DNA of 64,000 nt from Novosphingobium sp. PhB165 (GCF_004341845.1 NZ_SLVB01000004.1:62001-126000); one strand, 5' to 3'; positions 47,074 to 59,200 are shown, counted from the stretch's first letter. Notes: generated from the sequence alone by a model not told the origin. Translations and numbers: made by a program.

Positions 47074-47106
47074 TCCGCTCAGGCCAACAGCCTGGGCCTG
47101 AGCGGA
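47074..47106. terminator. long hairpin after the response regulator
   Basis: A 12-bp perfect stem (47074-47085 with 47095-47106) with a 9-base loop lies between the convergent response-regulator and cysQ genes. It is not followed by a T-tract, so it may be a Rho-type or processing hairpin. Confidence 0.55.
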
Positions 47107-47136
47107 TCACACTATTCCCGGATAATCAGAGCGCGC

Positions 47137-47943
47137 TCAGTCCCTCGGCACTACCGAAAACCGCGCGGCGCGTTCCGCCAGCCGGTCGACCGCCGCCGCA
47201 TGAATCGCGCTCGATGTGCAGAGCACGCCGAAAGCGCGCGGATCGTGCTTGTTGTAATTGAGCGGCTTGCCGAAAGCGTCGGTCACTTCCGCGCCCGCCT
47301 CGCGCGCGATCAAACCCGCAGCGGCGATGTCCCATTCGTAGCCCCAGCGCAGGGTGGCGAGAATGTCGGCGTCATTGGCGGCAACCATGGCCATGCGCAG
47401 CGCGATCGAGTTGGGCTGGTCGACCAGCACCAGATCGGCATCCTCGGCAGCGAGCTTCTTGGCCGGAACGCGCGCGCCCGGCAGCGCCTCGCGGTGGCTG
47501 GCCTGAAGGCGCCGGCCATTGCGCCATGATCCCTTGCCTGCCTCGGCATGCCAGAATTCGCCGCCCTCTTCCCGCTTGCGGGCGGGCGCGAAGAGATAGC
47601 CCAGCAGCGGACGGCGGGTATTGACGAGCGCGACGGAAATCGCCCAGCCGGGCCGCCCGGCGATAAAATCGCGCGTCCCGTCGATGGGATCGACCAGCCA
47701 GACCAATTCGTGGGCCTTGCGATGGTGCGAGTCGGCGGTTTCCTCGGAGAGCCAGCCGGCCGAAGGCAGCAGCGCGGAAAGTTCGCGGCGGAGGAAAGCG
47801 TCGACTTCGAGGTCCAGCGTGCAGACCGGGCTGCCCGGAACTTTTTCCCAATGTTCAAGAGCATGGCCGTCTCCGGGCCATCCGGCCAGCGCGATACGTC
47901 CTGCCTCGCGGACGATAGCTTCGAGTCTGTCGCGGTCGATCAT
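47137..47943 (-). CDS. cysQ: 3'(2'),5'-bisphosphate nucleotidase / inositol monophosphatase family protein
   Basis: A 268-residue metal-dependent phosphatase. The family metal-binding motifs are LSEETADS, then [12 protein letters not shown] and GYEWDIAAA. It likely hydrolyses PAP (3'-phosphoadenosine 5'-phosphate) formed in sulfate assimilation; an inositol phosphatase activity is an alternative. It is divergent from sucC, with a 207-base spacer in which no clear operator is seen. Confidence 0.85.
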   Translation of the reverse strand: MIDRDRLEAIVREAGRIALAGWPGDGHALEHWEKVPGSPVCTLDLEVDAFLRRELSALLPSAGWLSEETADSHHRKAHELVWLVDPIDGTRDFIAGRPGWAISVALVNTRRPLLGYLFAPARKREEGGEFWHAEAGKGSWRNGRRLQASHREALPGARVPAKKLAAEDADLVLVDQPNSIALRMAMVAANDADILATLRWGYEWDIAAAGLIAREAGAEVTDAFGKPLNYNKHDPRAFGVLCTSSAIHAAAVDRLAERAARFSVVPRD

Positions 47944-48150
47944 GCGCGGGGCCTTGGGGCGTTGTCTGGTCGGGAACGGCGGGCGACCCGCACGCCGGTG
48001 CGCGTCTTGTGCACGCCATTGCGCGAGGGAACGGGACTTTTCAAGCGCGCAGGGATGTGCTTATGCGGCCGGGATCAAGTTCGGGGCCTCCCTCCGCGCT
48101 TTTGGACCACATCCTTTCCTCGGACACTCCAGCAGAAAGCGATTTCAGCG

Positions 48151-49350
<1,200 letters not shown>

Positions 49351-49388
49351 TCACGCTGAGGCGATAGCCCCGGATCGAACAAGGAATA

Positions 49389-49424
49389 CGGCGAGGGTCA
49401 CAAGCCCTCGCCGTTTCCGTTTCT
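49389..49424 (+). terminator. Rho-independent terminator of sucC
   Basis: A 9-bp perfect stem CGGCGAGGG/CCCTCGCCG (49389-49413) with a 7-base loop is followed by TTTCCGTTTCT. Confidence 0.8.
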
Positions 49425-49565
49425 GCCCCGGCGGTTTTCGTCCGGCCGTTTCACTGTTCTGTCCTCATTTCTGCCCGAAGTTTCTGCCGTGGCGATGCGC
49501 AATCCCGCAGAATTGCGTTATGGAGCGATCGATCCCGATCGTGCCCCCACTCGGCGCGGGAGCCG

Positions 49566-49583
49566 CTTGACGTATACGTTAAG
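49566..49583. promoter_or_regulatory. candidate operator upstream of etfBA (LiuR/TetR-like palindrome)
   Basis: CTTGACGTATACGTTAAG is an 18-bp near-perfect palindrome around ACGTATACGT with one mismatched pair. It overlaps a possible -35 (TTGACG) and lies 80 bases upstream of etfB. Motifs of this style (TTnACGTnnACGTnAA) are known for LiuR-type regulators of branched-chain amino acid and etf genes. The regulator itself is not in the window. The rest of the 312-base sucC-etfB interval shows only the sucC terminator. Confidence 0.5.
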
Positions 49584-49662
49584 TGGCGGCAATGGGGAGC
49601 TTGAACGAATTTAATCGCGCGGCTAAACCGTCGCCGCAGTCTAAGAGAGAGGACCCGATCGC

Positions 49663-50409
49663 ATGAAGATCCTCGTCCCCGTTAAGCGGGTGATCGATTA
49701 CAACGTGAAGCCGCGCGTAAAGGCGGACGGCACGGGCGTTGACCTGGCCAACGTCAAGATGAGCATGAATCCGTTCGACGAGATCGCGGTCGAAGAAGCT
49801 ATCCGCATCAAGGAAGCGGGCAAGGCTGAAGAGATCGTTGCCGTCTCGGTCGGCCCGGCCAAGGCGCAGGATACGCTGCGCACCGCACTCGCCATGGGTG
49901 CAGACCGTGCGATCCTCATCGAGACCGACGCAGAGGTTGAGCCGCTGGCCGTCGCCAAGATCCTCAAGGCGATCGTTGCCGAAGAGAATCCGGGCCTCGT
50001 GATCCTCGGCAAGCAGGCGATCGACGACGATTCGAACCAGACCGGCCAGATGCTCGCCGCGCTGCTGGGCCGCCCGCAGGGCACGTTTGCCAGCAAGGTC
50101 GAGATCGACGGTGACCACGTTGCCGTGACGCGCGAAGTCGATGGCGGTCTGGAGACCGTTAAGCTTTCGCTGCCTGCGATCGTCACCACCGACCTGCGCC
50201 TCAACGAGCCGCGCTACGCTTCGCTGCCGAACATCATGAAGGCGAAGAAGAAGCAGCTCGATGTGAAGACCGCCGCCGATTACGGCGTCGACATCGCTCC
50301 GCGCCTCAAGACCCTCAAGGTCTCGGAGCCGCCAGTGCGTGTCGCAGGCGTCAAGGTCGCCGACGTCGATGCGCTGGTAGCCAAGCTCAAGGAACTGGGA
50401 GTCGCCTAA
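49663..50409 (+). CDS. etfB: electron transfer flavoprotein beta subunit
   Basis: A 248-residue subunit that, with EtfA, carries electrons from acyl-CoA dehydrogenases to ETF-quinone oxidoreductase. The N-terminus [20 protein letters not shown] and the segment [20 protein letters not shown] are canonical; [19 protein letters not shown] binds AMP. The final base of its stop is the first base of etfA, so the two are coupled. Confidence 0.97.
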   Translation: MKILVPVKRVIDYNVKPRVKADGTGVDLANVKMSMNPFDEIAVEEAIRIKEAGKAEEIVAVSVGPAKAQDTLRTALAMGADRAILIETDAEVEPLAVAKILKAIVAEENPGLVILGKQAIDDDSNQTGQMLAALLGRPQGTFASKVEIDGDHVAVTREVDGGLETVKLSLPAIVTTDLRLNEPRYASLPNIMKAKKKQLDVKTAADYGVDIAPRLKTLKVSEPPVRVAGVKVADVDALVAKLKELGVA

Positions 50410-51338
50410 TGAAGACGCTCGTTTGGGTCGAACACGACAACGCGTCGGTCAAGGACGCAACGCTCCACACCGTCACCGCTGCCGCCAAGCTGGGTGAAGT
50501 TCACCTGCTGGTTGCCGGTTCCGGCTGCCGTGCCGCTGCCGAGGCTGCCGCGAAGATCGCCGGCGTCGCCAAGGTCCACGTGGCCGATAACGCCGCCTAC
50601 GAACATGCGCTGGCCGAAAACGTCGCGCCGCTGATCGTGGAACTGATGGGCCACCACGACGCGTTCCTGGCGCCCGCCACCACCACCGGCAAGAACGTCG
50701 CCCCGCGCGTTGCCGCGCTGCTCGACGTGATGCAGCTGTCGGACATCCTCTCGGTCGAGGGCGAGAAGACCTTCACGCGCCCGATCTACGCCGGCAACGC
50801 CATCGCCACCGTCGAATCGAGCGATGCCAAGCTGGTGATCACCGTGCGCGGCACCGCCTTCGAGAAGGCCGCTGCCGAGGGCGGTTCGGCTGCCATCGAA
50901 GACGTCGCAGGTGCCGGTGACGCCGGCCTTTCCAGCTTCGTGGGTGCCGAACTCGCAAAGTCGGAACGTCCGGAACTGACCAGCGCCAAGGTGATCGTCT
51001 CGGGCGGCCGCGCGCTGAAGGACTCGGAGACGTTCGAACAGTACATCATGCCGCTCGCCGACAAGCTCGGCGCTGCCGTCGGCGCTTCGCGCGCTGCGGT
51101 GGACGCGGGCTATGTGCCGAACGACTACCAGGTCGGCCAGACCGGCAAGATCGTGGCTCCCGAAGTCTACATCGCCGTCGGCATCTCGGGCGCGATCCAG
51201 CACCTTGCGGGCATGAAGGACTCCAAGACCATCATCGCCATCAACAAGGACGAGGACGCCCCGATCTTCCAGGTCGCCGACGTCGGCCTCGTGGCGGATC
51301 TGTTCAGCGCCGTGCCGGAACTGACCGGCAAGCTCTGA
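50409..51338 (+). CDS. etfA: electron transfer flavoprotein alpha subunit
   Basis: A 309-residue FAD-binding subunit. The C-terminal FAD motif is clear in [20 protein letters not shown] and [18 protein letters not shown]. It overlaps etfB by one base (TAATG). A strong terminator ends the two-gene operon. Confidence 0.97.
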   Translation: MKTLVWVEHDNASVKDATLHTVTAAAKLGEVHLLVAGSGCRAAAEAAAKIAGVAKVHVADNAAYEHALAENVAPLIVELMGHHDAFLAPATTTGKNVAPRVAALLDVMQLSDILSVEGEKTFTRPIYAGNAIATVESSDAKLVITVRGTAFEKAAAEGGSAAIEDVAGAGDAGLSSFVGAELAKSERPELTSAKVIVSGGRALKDSETFEQYIMPLADKLGAAVGASRAAVDAGYVPNDYQVGQTGKIVAPEVYIAVGISGAIQHLAGMKDSKTIIAINKDEDAPIFQVADVGLVADLFSAVPELTGKL

Positions 51339-51364
51339 ACGGCGTTAAAGAATTGAAATGACGG

Positions 51365-51398
51365 AACCCCGGTCGGAAACGGCCGGGGTTTTCGTTTA
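51365..51398 (+). terminator. Rho-independent terminator of etfBA
   Basis: An 8-bp perfect outer stem AACCCCGG/CCGGGGTT (51365-51372 with 51383-51390) with an inner TCG/CGG is followed by TTCGTTT. Confidence 0.9.
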
Positions 51399-51488
51399 TG
51401 ATCATCTCGATGGGACTTGCTCCGGCACTTGTTTGATGCGCGGTTTCAGGTCACTCATCCGAGCGACTGGGGACCGGGGGGCCAAGGC

Positions 51489-52352
51489 ATGGCAATGCGC
51501 AAAAAAATGCGGATAGTGGTGGAAATTGCGACCGCAATGGCAATGAATGCATCGCCAGCGAGTGCCGCTGAACCACAGATTTTCACACCTACAAGCGGGT
51601 GGGCGATTGATTACGCCGCGAAAAGCTGTGTCCTTGCGCGAACTTTCAGCAGGGGCACCGAGATCATCGGCTTCCGCTTCGAAGTGGTCTCTCCTGACAC
51701 TTTGGGGACGCTGACGTTGATAGGAAATCCATTTGGCAGCATTTCCTACGGCAGCAACTTCCAATTTCGGGTTGGGAGCGACCAGCCAAGTCCCGCCCAA
51801 AGCGGATGGCTGCTCATCCACGTCCCCTCTGGCGGCGGCAAAGCCATCCCGGGCGTGTTGATCCGCTACGCGAAGCTAGGCGACCAGGATCGCCTCTCCA
51901 ATGGCGCGAGCACGCAAACATCCACATTAGTGACGTTCCAATGGGACCAGCAAACGCTGGAAGCCGAAGTCGGCCGGATGGACACGGTTTTAGAAGCCCT
52001 GACCAAATGCACCGACGATCTGGTCCGGAAATGGGGCTATGATCCTGCGGTACAACACGCGCTGAGCCAGAAACCCAGAATTAACGGGAATCCAAGGGAC
52101 TGGATCCGCTACCCGGAGACGGCAAGGAACGTCAGCAATCAGACAAAGCTGAAAGTGCGCGTGGATATCGACGAAGCGGGTGAACCGATCAAGTGCGAGC
52201 CTCTCGATGCCGATGAAGTTCCCGATCTTGCGACTAGTACCTGCACGCAATTGTTGAAGAACGCGCATTTTCACCCCGCCCTTGATAAGGACGGCAATCC
52301 GGTTCGCTCTTATTTCGTCGTATCAAGCGTGCTGCCGTGGCCGAGCCATTGA
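51489..52352 (+). CDS. exported protein with a TonB C-terminal-like domain
   Basis: A 287-residue protein. The signal peptide MAMRKKMRIVVEIATAMAMN (cleavage after ASPASA) sets the start. The C-terminal 85 residues resemble the TonB_C fold: YPETARNVSNQTKLKVRVDI, then a paired Cys stretch and FHPALDKDGNPVRSYFV. There is no N-terminal TonB membrane anchor or proline-rich spacer, so it is not a working TonB. The central part (about 30-190) is not recognised. Codon use looks less GC-rich than neighbours, judged by eye, so recent arrival is possible. Confidence 0.75.
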   Translation: MAMRKKMRIVVEIATAMAMNASPASAAEPQIFTPTSGWAIDYAAKSCVLARTFSRGTEIIGFRFEVVSPDTLGTLTLIGNPFGSISYGSNFQFRVGSDQPSPAQSGWLLIHVPSGGGKAIPGVLIRYAKLGDQDRLSNGASTQTSTLVTFQWDQQTLEAEVGRMDTVLEALTKCTDDLVRKWGYDPAVQHALSQKPRINGNPRDWIRYPETARNVSNQTKLKVRVDIDEAGEPIKCEPLDADEVPDLATSTCTQLLKNAHFHPALDKDGNPVRSYFVVSSVLPWPSH

Positions 52353-52377
52353 CGATAAAACAAGAGAGGGGGTTCCC

Positions 52378-52938
52378 TTAGGTCGTCGTATTTGAGCTTA
52401 TCCGCTCGAAAAGGTTGACGGCGGCGCCGCGCTCATCTTCGGGCTCGTGGCGGCCGTAGCGCATGAAGCCCAGTCTTGCCGCAACGCGTTCCGACGCGAT
52501 GTTGCCTTCCTCGATCATGCAGGCAATGCGCTTCGGGCCATGGGTCTTATCGAACCACGCAATCACCGTGTGCATCACTTCTTGCGCCAGGCCCTCCCCC
52601 CAGCAATCCTTGCGCACGATCCAGCCGGCCTCGGGCGTATCGTCCATGCCCTTGCCGAAGCCGCGCCAGCTATGGAACACGCCGCAGTTGGCCAGCAGGT
52701 CTGCCTCGCCCGGGCGGCGCACGTAGAGACTGCCGTAGCCATAGAGCGCCCAGCTTCCGGCATTCCGGCCGAGGCGGTTGAACTGCTCCATCGGATCGGG
52801 GCTGGCGGGGCCGAGGAATCGGCGCATGTCCTCGTCCGCGATCAGGCGGCAGAGGCCATCCAGATCGCCAGCCGCGGGCTTCCACAGCTCGAAGCGTTTG
52901 GTCTTGAGGAACGGACGATTTTCTTCCCCGGCACTCAC
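52378..52938 (-). CDS. GNAT family N-acetyltransferase (RimJ/RimL type)
   Basis: A 186-residue acetyltransferase of the Acetyltransf_3 style. It starts with RFELWKPAAGDLDGLCRLI and has the acetyl-CoA loop CWGEGLAQEVMHTVIAWFD (a variant of Q-x-x-G-x-G) and the segment NIASERVAARLGF. Its ATG lies inside the end of the DUF445 gene by 4 bases (ATGA). Substrate unknown. Confidence 0.85.
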   Translation of the reverse strand: MSAGEENRPFLKTKRFELWKPAAGDLDGLCRLIADEDMRRFLGPASPDPMEQFNRLGRNAGSWALYGYGSLYVRRPGEADLLANCGVFHSWRGFGKGMDDTPEAGWIVRKDCWGEGLAQEVMHTVIAWFDKTHGPKRIACMIEEGNIASERVAARLGFMRYGRHEPEDERGAAVNLFERISSNTTT

Positions 52939-54212
52939 AGCAGTTGGTCCACCACGTGGATGCAGAGACCGAACAGGCCGCCGACCAGCGTACCGTTGAT
53001 GCGAATGAACTGGACGTCGCGCCCCACCGCGCCTTCGATGCGATCGGTCACAGTCCTGGCATCCCAGCGTTTCACGGTTTCCGATACCAGCCGCACGATC
53101 TCACTCCCATAGCGTGACGCGACCCCGACCAGTGTGCGGCGCGCAAAGCGATTGACCATGTATTGCAACTTGCGATCGTCGCCAAGCGCCTGACCCAGCT
53201 GGGAAAGACTCTCTCCCAGCGCGCCCGAGAGCGCCTTGTCGGGGTTGCGAATGGCCTTCAGCAGACCGGCGCGAGCGCGCTCCCACATGCCGTCGATCCA
53301 CGCCGCCATGGCCGGATTCTCCAGCAGGTCGGTCTTGATCCGCTCTACTCGTGCCTGCATTTCGGGATTGTGCCGCAGGTCCTGCGCGAGCTTGGCCAGA
53401 GCCTCGTCGACTTTGGCGCGTAGTGGATGGTCGGGCTGGACGATCACTTCGGCGAGCAGGCGGTAGGCGCCGTCCAGTACGCCGTTGGCCAGTCGCTCAT
53501 CAAGGCCGGTCCAGCGCATGATGGAGTTGGCGCGCTGGTGAATCATCTCGCGGATCATCGGTTCGTTGGCTTCGATGGCCTCGCCGATCTTGCGCAGCAG
53601 GCTTTCCATCACCGGCAGATGGCGCCCTTCGGCAATCGCGCTTTCCAGCATCTGGCCGAGCAGTGGGGCGGCGTCGATCTTCTCGATCTGGCGGCGGAGG
53701 CCGGCCTTGACCATGCCGCCCATTTCTTCGGGATCGAGCGATTCCAGAACATCGCCGATCAGTTGCGCGGCGCCGGCGCGGATGCGGGACTGCTCATCGC
53801 GGCGGGGATCGCTGAGGAAGGAGCCGAGGCTGGCGGCAATGTTGAAGCCGTTGAGGCGGCGCGCGACGACTTGCGGCGTGAGGAAGTTGTCGCGCAGAAA
53901 ATTCGCCATCGTATCGGCAATGCGGTCCTTGTTCACCGGGATGATCGCGGTGTGAGGAATTGGCAGGCCGAGCGGATGGCGGAACAGCGCGGTCACCGCG
54001 AACCAGTCGGCGAGGCCGCCGACCATCGCCGCTTCGGTGAAGGATATCGCGTAGCCGAGCGGGACGCCCCATTCGGGATGGAGCGCCGATAGCCGCTTCA
54101 ACACGATGAAGGCTGCCGCCATGAACAGCAGCAGCCCCGTCGCGAACATCCGCATACGTCTTGCCCTGTCGGGCCTTAGCAGGTCTTCCCTTGCCACTTT
54201 GATGCTACGCAT
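52935..54212 (-). CDS. DUF445 family membrane protein
   Basis: A 425-residue protein with an N-terminal hydrophobic pair (about 20-75), a long alpha-helical region and a C-terminal hydrophobic segment (IRINGTLVGGLFGLCIHVV). The motif GGLADWFAVTALFRHPLGLPIPHT is typical of DUF445, whose function is unknown. I chose the ATG giving MRSIKVAREDLLRPDRAR; a longer frame begins 24 bases upstream. It is coupled to the GNAT gene by a 4-base overlap. Confidence 0.9.
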   Translation of the reverse strand: MRSIKVAREDLLRPDRARRMRMFATGLLLFMAAAFIVLKRLSALHPEWGVPLGYAISFTEAAMVGGLADWFAVTALFRHPLGLPIPHTAIIPVNKDRIADTMANFLRDNFLTPQVVARRLNGFNIAASLGSFLSDPRRDEQSRIRAGAAQLIGDVLESLDPEEMGGMVKAGLRRQIEKIDAAPLLGQMLESAIAEGRHLPVMESLLRKIGEAIEANEPMIREMIHQRANSIMRWTGLDERLANGVLDGAYRLLAEVIVQPDHPLRAKVDEALAKLAQDLRHNPEMQARVERIKTDLLENPAMAAWIDGMWERARAGLLKAIRNPDKALSGALGESLSQLGQALGDDRKLQYMVNRFARRTLVGVASRYGSEIVRLVSETVKRWDARTVTDRIEGAVGRDVQFIRINGTLVGGLFGLCIHVVDQLL

Positions 54213-54251
54213 GGGCAGCGGCAAGGTTCCTCCCAAGAGATTGGCACGGCA

Positions 54252-57200
54252 TCATTCTGCGGCGACCGGCTGGGGTACCGGCTCAGGCCCGGCCTGATGC
54301 CCATGACCAGGCGCGTGGCCGCCGTGTTCATGAAGATGGTGCGATTCAATTGTCAGCAACTTGCGCCGCAACCACGGACCGAGGCGCTTTTCGAAGCCGT
54401 CAGCAAGGCTGAAGGCGGCCGGTACGATCACCAGCGTCAGCATCGTCGAAAGCAGCAGGCCGCCGATCACGGTGATACCCATGGGCGCGCGCCAGGCCGC
54501 GTCGCCCGAGAGCGAGAGCGCGGTCGGCACCATGCCCGCCGTCATCGCGACCGTGGTCATGACGATCGGCTGGGCGCGCTTGTGCCCGGCGTCCATGATC
54601 GCGGTAAGCTTGTCGACGCCCTTCTCCATCTCCTCGATCGCGAAGTCGATCAGCAGGATCGAGTTCTTGGCAACGATGCCGAGCAGCATCAGGATGCCGA
54701 TGTAGACGGGCATCGAGACCGGCTGTCCCACCACCACCAGCGCCAGCAGGCCGCCGAGCGGCGCGAGGAGCAGCGAAGCCATGTTGACCAGCGGTGAAAC
54801 GAAGCGGCGATAGAGCAGCACCAGCACTGCGAAGACCAGGAAGATACCGCTGATCACCGCAACGACGAAGCTCTGCACCATCTCCGCTTGCCACTTGTCA
54901 TCGCCCACCGGTGCGTTCGAAACGCCCGTCGGCAGGTTTTTCATGATCGGCAGCTTCTGGATCTGCTCCATGATCGGGCCCTTGACCTGGCCCGCGCCAA
55001 GGTCGGCGCCGACGAAGATGCGGCGCGACTGGTTGTAGCGCTGGATCTGCGTGGGGCCGGCGCCGAAGCGGATTTCGGCCACGCGTTTCAGCGGAACCGA
55101 GCCGCCGCTGGCGGTGGTGACCGGCAGGTTCTCGATCGTCGAGAAGTCCCGGCGCGAAGTGCGCGCAAGGATCACGCGGATCGGTACTTGACGGTCGCTC
55201 AGCGAGAACTTGGCGGCGTTCTGGTCGATCTCGCCCAGCGTGGCGATGCGGATCGTCTGGCTGAGCGCGGCGGTGGTGACGCCGAGCTGCGCGGCCAGAT
55301 CGACACGTGGCACGATCACCAGTTCCGGACGCTGCATATCCGCCGCGATGCGGGGGGCGACGACGCCGGGAATCTTGCGCATCTGGTCAGCCAGCGTCTG
55401 CGCGGTCTTCCTGAGCACTTCCGAATCGCTGCCCGAGAGCATGACCGAGATGTCGCGGCCGCTGCCGGTGCCGCCGGACTGGGTGGCGAACGTCACGCGG
55501 GCATCGGGTATGTCCTGAAGCTGCGGAGCGAGCCGCCGTTCGAACGCGATACTGGTGGTGTCGCGTTCCTTGGCGGGTTTGAGCGCCAGATAGAGCGAGG
55601 CCTTGCCCTCACGCGTGGCTTCCAGCACGCGTTCGACTTCGGGCTGCTTCTCGATCAGCGCCGTCACCTGATCCGCCACGGCACCGGTCTGTTCGATGGT
55701 GGTGCCGGGCACCATTTCGATGTTGACCTGGCTCGTGTCGTTGTTGGTGTTCGGCTGGAACTGGGACGGCAGGCCCGCCAGCAGAGCAAACGTCACGACC
55801 AGCGCGTACATCCCCGCGCAGAACGCGAAGAAACGGTGATCGTGCATGCGTGCGATGATGCGGTCGGTGAAGTAGCGATACCAGGTGCCGAAATTGCCGA
55901 CGGTCCGCGCCAGGATGCGCAGGATCCAGCCGAGCACGAAGATGCCGACAGGAACGCCGAGCGGCGCTACGGCTGCGGCCAGCACGAGCGCGGCTTTATC
56001 GAGCCCGATCTTCTCGAACCCCATTTTGGCGCCCATGAAGATCAGTACAGCCAGGCCAATTCCCGCCGCTGCCAGCACCAGAAGCGCGACGGCGACCAAG
56101 GGATAGTACCACCAGCGGCTCTCGGCTTTGACAAGCAAGGCCTTCAGACGGTGCGCCTCCGTGCTGTCGAGCGTCCAGGCGAGCACCTTCATGTAAAGGT
56201 CCATCACCTTGCCGCCGCCGTGTTCCGCGTGGCCGTGAGCCTTGAGGAAGTAGGCCGCGACCATCGGCGTGATGAGACGCGCCACGGCAAGGCTCATCAG
56301 CACTGCGGCGACGACGGTCAGGCCGAATGCCTTGAAGAACTGGCCCGAAATGCCCGGCATCATGCCGACGGGCAGGAACACCGCGACGATCGAGAACGTG
56401 GTGGCGACAACCGCCAGACCGATCTCGTCCGCCGCATCGATCGAGGCCTGATAGGCCGATTTGCCCATGCGCATATGGCGCACGATATTCTCGATCTCGA
56501 CGATGGCGTCATCGACCAGCACGCCCGCCACAAGGCTCAGCGCCAGCAGCGAGAGGAAGTTCAGCGTGAAGCCGAGCATTTCCATGAACCAGAAGGTCGG
56601 GATCGCCGAAAGCGGGATCGCGATCGCGGAGATCAGCGTCGCGCGCCAGTCGCGCAGGAACAGATAGACGATGACGATGGCCAGCACGGCGCCTTCCACC
56701 AGCGCTTCCATCGAGCTGGTGTACTGTCCCTTGGTGTAGTCCACGTCGGAGAACAGGCGGGTGATGTGGACGTTGGGGTTTTCCTTGCGGATCTTGTCCA
56801 GCACCGTCATCGCTGAATCGTAGACCGCGACGTCCGAAGCGCCGAGCGCGCGCTGGAATCCGAAAGTCACGACCTCGCGGCCATGGAGCTTGGCGATGCG
56901 GGTGCGTTCCGAATAACCGTCATAGACATGGGCGATGTCGGACAGCTTGACCTGCCGTCCGCCGCCCAGATTGATGCGCGTCTGCGAGAGGTCGTAGGCC
57001 GTCTCGGCATTGCCGAGCACGCGCACAGACTGGCGCGAGCCGGCGATTTCGGCCTGACCGCCCGCCGCGTCGGTATTGACCTGGCGCAGCACGTTGTTGA
57101 CCGCACTGGCGCTCACGCCCATCGCGATCATCCGTTCGGGATCGACGACCACGCGGATTTCGCGGTCGACACCGCCGTTGCGCTCGACCGAGGCCATGCC

Positions 57201-57716
57201 GTCGATTGCGAGGAGCTGCTTGGAAATGGTGTCGTCGACGAACCAGCTCAGCTGCTCGATCGTCATGTCATCGGCGCTGACCGCGAAATAGCCGAGCGAA
57301 TCGCCACCCGCTTCAACCTTGATGACTTGCGGTTCGAGAATACCTTCGGGCAGATCGCTGCGGATCTGGTCGACCGCATTCTTCACCTGATTGGTGGCAA
57401 CATCCGGATTGGTACCGATCGAGAACAGCACGAACGTGGAGGAATTGCCTTCCGAGGCGGTCGACTGGATTTCCTCGACGCCGGGCACCGAACGTGCGGC
57501 GGCCTCGATCTTCTGGGTAATCTGCGTCTCGATTTCCGTTGGCGCCGCGCCCGGCTGCGAGACTGAGACATGGACCCCCGGAAACTCGATATCCGGCATG
57601 TTGTTGACGTCCATGCGCATGAACGCGACGACGCCGGCGACCATCACGCCGATGAAGAAGACGATCGGTATGATCGGATTGCGGATCGACCATGCCGAGA
57701 TGTTGCGAAGGCTCAT
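54252..57716 (-). CDS. RND efflux transporter permease with extra transmembrane insertion
   Basis: A 1154-residue inner-membrane pump, about 100 residues longer than usual RND permeases. TM1 begins at about residue 12; the proton-relay Asp pair is in [14 protein letters not shown] (Asp402-Asp403). Between TM6 and TM7 (about residues 495-625) is a non-standard stretch with two extra hydrophobic segments (about 537-562 and 574-603), preceded by a His-rich run ([11 protein letters not shown]). The C-terminus is also His-rich. It follows the adaptor gene by 13 bases; no outer-membrane gene is adjacent. Confidence 0.93.
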   Translation of the reverse strand: MSLRNISAWSIRNPIIPIVFFIGVMVAGVVAFMRMDVNNMPDIEFPGVHVSVSQPGAAPTEIETQITQKIEAAARSVPGVEEIQSTASEGNSSTFVLFSIGTNPDVATNQVKNAVDQIRSDLPEGILEPQVIKVEAGGDSLGYFAVSADDMTIEQLSWFVDDTISKQLLAIDGMASVERNGGVDREIRVVVDPERMIAMGVSASAVNNVLRQVNTDAAGGQAEIAGSRQSVRVLGNAETAYDLSQTRINLGGGRQVKLSDIAHVYDGYSERTRIAKLHGREVVTFGFQRALGASDVAVYDSAMTVLDKIRKENPNVHITRLFSDVDYTKGQYTSSMEALVEGAVLAIVIVYLFLRDWRATLISAIAIPLSAIPTFWFMEMLGFTLNFLSLLALSLVAGVLVDDAIVEIENIVRHMRMGKSAYQASIDAADEIGLAVVATTFSIVAVFLPVGMMPGISGQFFKAFGLTVVAAVLMSLAVARLITPMVAAYFLKAHGHAEHGGGKVMDLYMKVLAWTLDSTEAHRLKALLVKAESRWWYYPLVAVALLVLAAAGIGLAVLIFMGAKMGFEKIGLDKAALVLAAAVAPLGVPVGIFVLGWILRILARTVGNFGTWYRYFTDRIIARMHDHRFFAFCAGMYALVVTFALLAGLPSQFQPNTNNDTSQVNIEMVPGTTIEQTGAVADQVTALIEKQPEVERVLEATREGKASLYLALKPAKERDTTSIAFERRLAPQLQDIPDARVTFATQSGGTGSGRDISVMLSGSDSEVLRKTAQTLADQMRKIPGVVAPRIAADMQRPELVIVPRVDLAAQLGVTTAALSQTIRIATLGEIDQNAAKFSLSDRQVPIRVILARTSRRDFSTIENLPVTTASGGSVPLKRVAEIRFGAGPTQIQRYNQSRRIFVGADLGAGQVKGPIMEQIQKLPIMKNLPTGVSNAPVGDDKWQAEMVQSFVVAVISGIFLVFAVLVLLYRRFVSPLVNMASLLLAPLGGLLALVVVGQPVSMPVYIGILMLLGIVAKNSILLIDFAIEEMEKGVDKLTAIMDAGHKRAQPIVMTTVAMTAGMVPTALSLSGDAAWRAPMGITVIGGLLLSTMLTLVIVPAAFSLADGFEKRLGPWLRRKLLTIESHHLHEHGGHAPGHGHQAGPEPVPQPVAAE

Positions 57717-57729
57717 CGCGGGCGTCCGA

Positions 57730-58932
57730 TCAATCGGGTTTGGCGACAGTGACAAGCCGCGGCTTGACGGTGTCGCCATCATTGAGGAACCCGCCGGCGC
57801 GCAGCACGATCTTCTCGTTGCCTTGCAGGCCCGACTTCACGACGATGCCCTGCGCGGTGACGAGACCGGTCTGCACCGCGCGGCGGTGAACTTTGTTCTT
57901 GCTGTCGACGACGTAGACGAACGGGCCCTTGTCGTCGTTCTGGATCGCGGATTCGGGCAGGACCGGCGCATCAACCGTGCCGCTGCCGATCGTGGTGCTG
58001 GCAAAGCCGCCCGGACGCAGGGCCGGATTGTAGGCGAGCAGGATGCGCGCGACGCCCTGACGATTGGTCGGGTCGATTACCGGCGAAATCTGCCAGACAT
58101 GGCCGATGAACGTCTGGTTCGAGCCAACGGGAGTCACGCGGGCTTCGGAACCGACGCCGATGCGGGCAAGATCGTCCTCGCTGAGCTGGGCGAGCAGTTC
58201 CATCTCGCCATCCTTGGCCAGTCGGAACAGCACGGCGCTGCCGCCGCCGACGACCTGCCCCTGTTCGACATTGCGTTCGAGCACGAGGCCCGCCGCCGGG
58301 GCAAGAATGTTCAGTCGGGCAGCCTGTGCCTGAAGCTGGCCGAGCTGCGCGCGCGCCACTTTGACTTGCGCCATGGCGGCATCGCGCGTTGCGGTCAGCC
58401 GGTCGATATCGGCAGCGGAGATGAAGCCACGGTCCACCAGCTTGAGCGCGCGGTCCAGATTGGCCTGCGCCAGACGGGCGTCGGCCTGCGAAACCGAGAT
58501 CTGCGCGGACTGGCTGGCCTGCTGCTGGTTCTGCACCGAACGGTCGACCACGGCGAGAACCTGCCCCTGCGACACCCAGGCGCCCGGTTCGACCAGAACG
58601 GAGCGGACCTGCCCGCCCTCACCCACCGAACCGACCGGCATGTCGCGGCGCGCCGCCAGCGTGCCAGTGGCGGAAATCGTACCCTGCACCGAAGTACGGC
58701 CCGGCACCACGACCGTTACCGCCGGGGTCTGGACATCGGAGTCCTTGGACTTGTCACCCTGGCCGCTGCTGTGGACGAAAAACCAGATGCCCACCACGGC
58801 CACGGCGGCAGCGACGATCATCCATATCCACTTGTGCGACCGGCGCTCCTGATCAACGTCACCCTCCAGCGGGCTGCCGGAAATGGCCACGTGCTCGTTC
58901 CCCTTGGCGTCAATTCTGCTGTCGTAGTTCAT
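57730..58932 (-). CDS. RND efflux periplasmic adaptor subunit (HlyD/MFP)
   Basis: A 400-residue membrane-fusion protein. The N-terminal anchor is WIWMIVAAAVAVVGIWFFV (about residues 37-55), then a lipoyl half-motif, a coiled-coil hairpin (about 115-205) and beta-barrel domains ending with VVKSGLQGNEKIVLRAGGFL. It links the RND permease to a TolC-type channel. The start MNYDSRIDAKGNEHV is preferred over a far longer upstream frame that has no family match. Confidence 0.93.
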   Translation of the reverse strand: MNYDSRIDAKGNEHVAISGSPLEGDVDQERRSHKWIWMIVAAAVAVVGIWFFVHSSGQGDKSKDSDVQTPAVTVVVPGRTSVQGTISATGTLAARRDMPVGSVGEGGQVRSVLVEPGAWVSQGQVLAVVDRSVQNQQQASQSAQISVSQADARLAQANLDRALKLVDRGFISAADIDRLTATRDAAMAQVKVARAQLGQLQAQAARLNILAPAAGLVLERNVEQGQVVGGGSAVLFRLAKDGEMELLAQLSEDDLARIGVGSEARVTPVGSNQTFIGHVWQISPVIDPTNRQGVARILLAYNPALRPGGFASTTIGSGTVDAPVLPESAIQNDDKGPFVYVVDSKNKVHRRAVQTGLVTAQGIVVKSGLQGNEKIVLRAGGFLNDGDTVKPRLVTVAKPD

Positions 58933-59200
58933 GATCACCGCAAATCCTGCGATAGGCCCCCTCACCACGATCCGGCCCCACCCATCGGTGTGGCCCGGAC
59001 CATGCCGCCGAATGCAACGCGGACACACGGCCACACGCCACCGTTTCGGCGGAAAAAAACATACGAAACGCCATATACCTGCGGCAGATCGGTGGCAATC
59101 GACTGTCGGCCTGTAGCTAACCGAGATCGACCAGCGTCGAGGATGGCGTTTTCGCCAGGCCATTGCACCCGGAATTACTGAATTCCCGGAAGAAAAACGC
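58933..59200. other. intergenic region upstream of the adaptor gene
   Basis: This interval lies between the adaptor start and the sciP terminator. I see an A-rich run near 59052-59058 and no gene, hairpin or operator I can defend. It presumably holds the promoter of the RND operon. Confidence 0.5.

Noticed and set aside
54888..56816. 642-codon frame opposite the RND pump
   Set aside because: Antisense shadow of the permease; rich in Arg, His and Asp with no recognisable fold.
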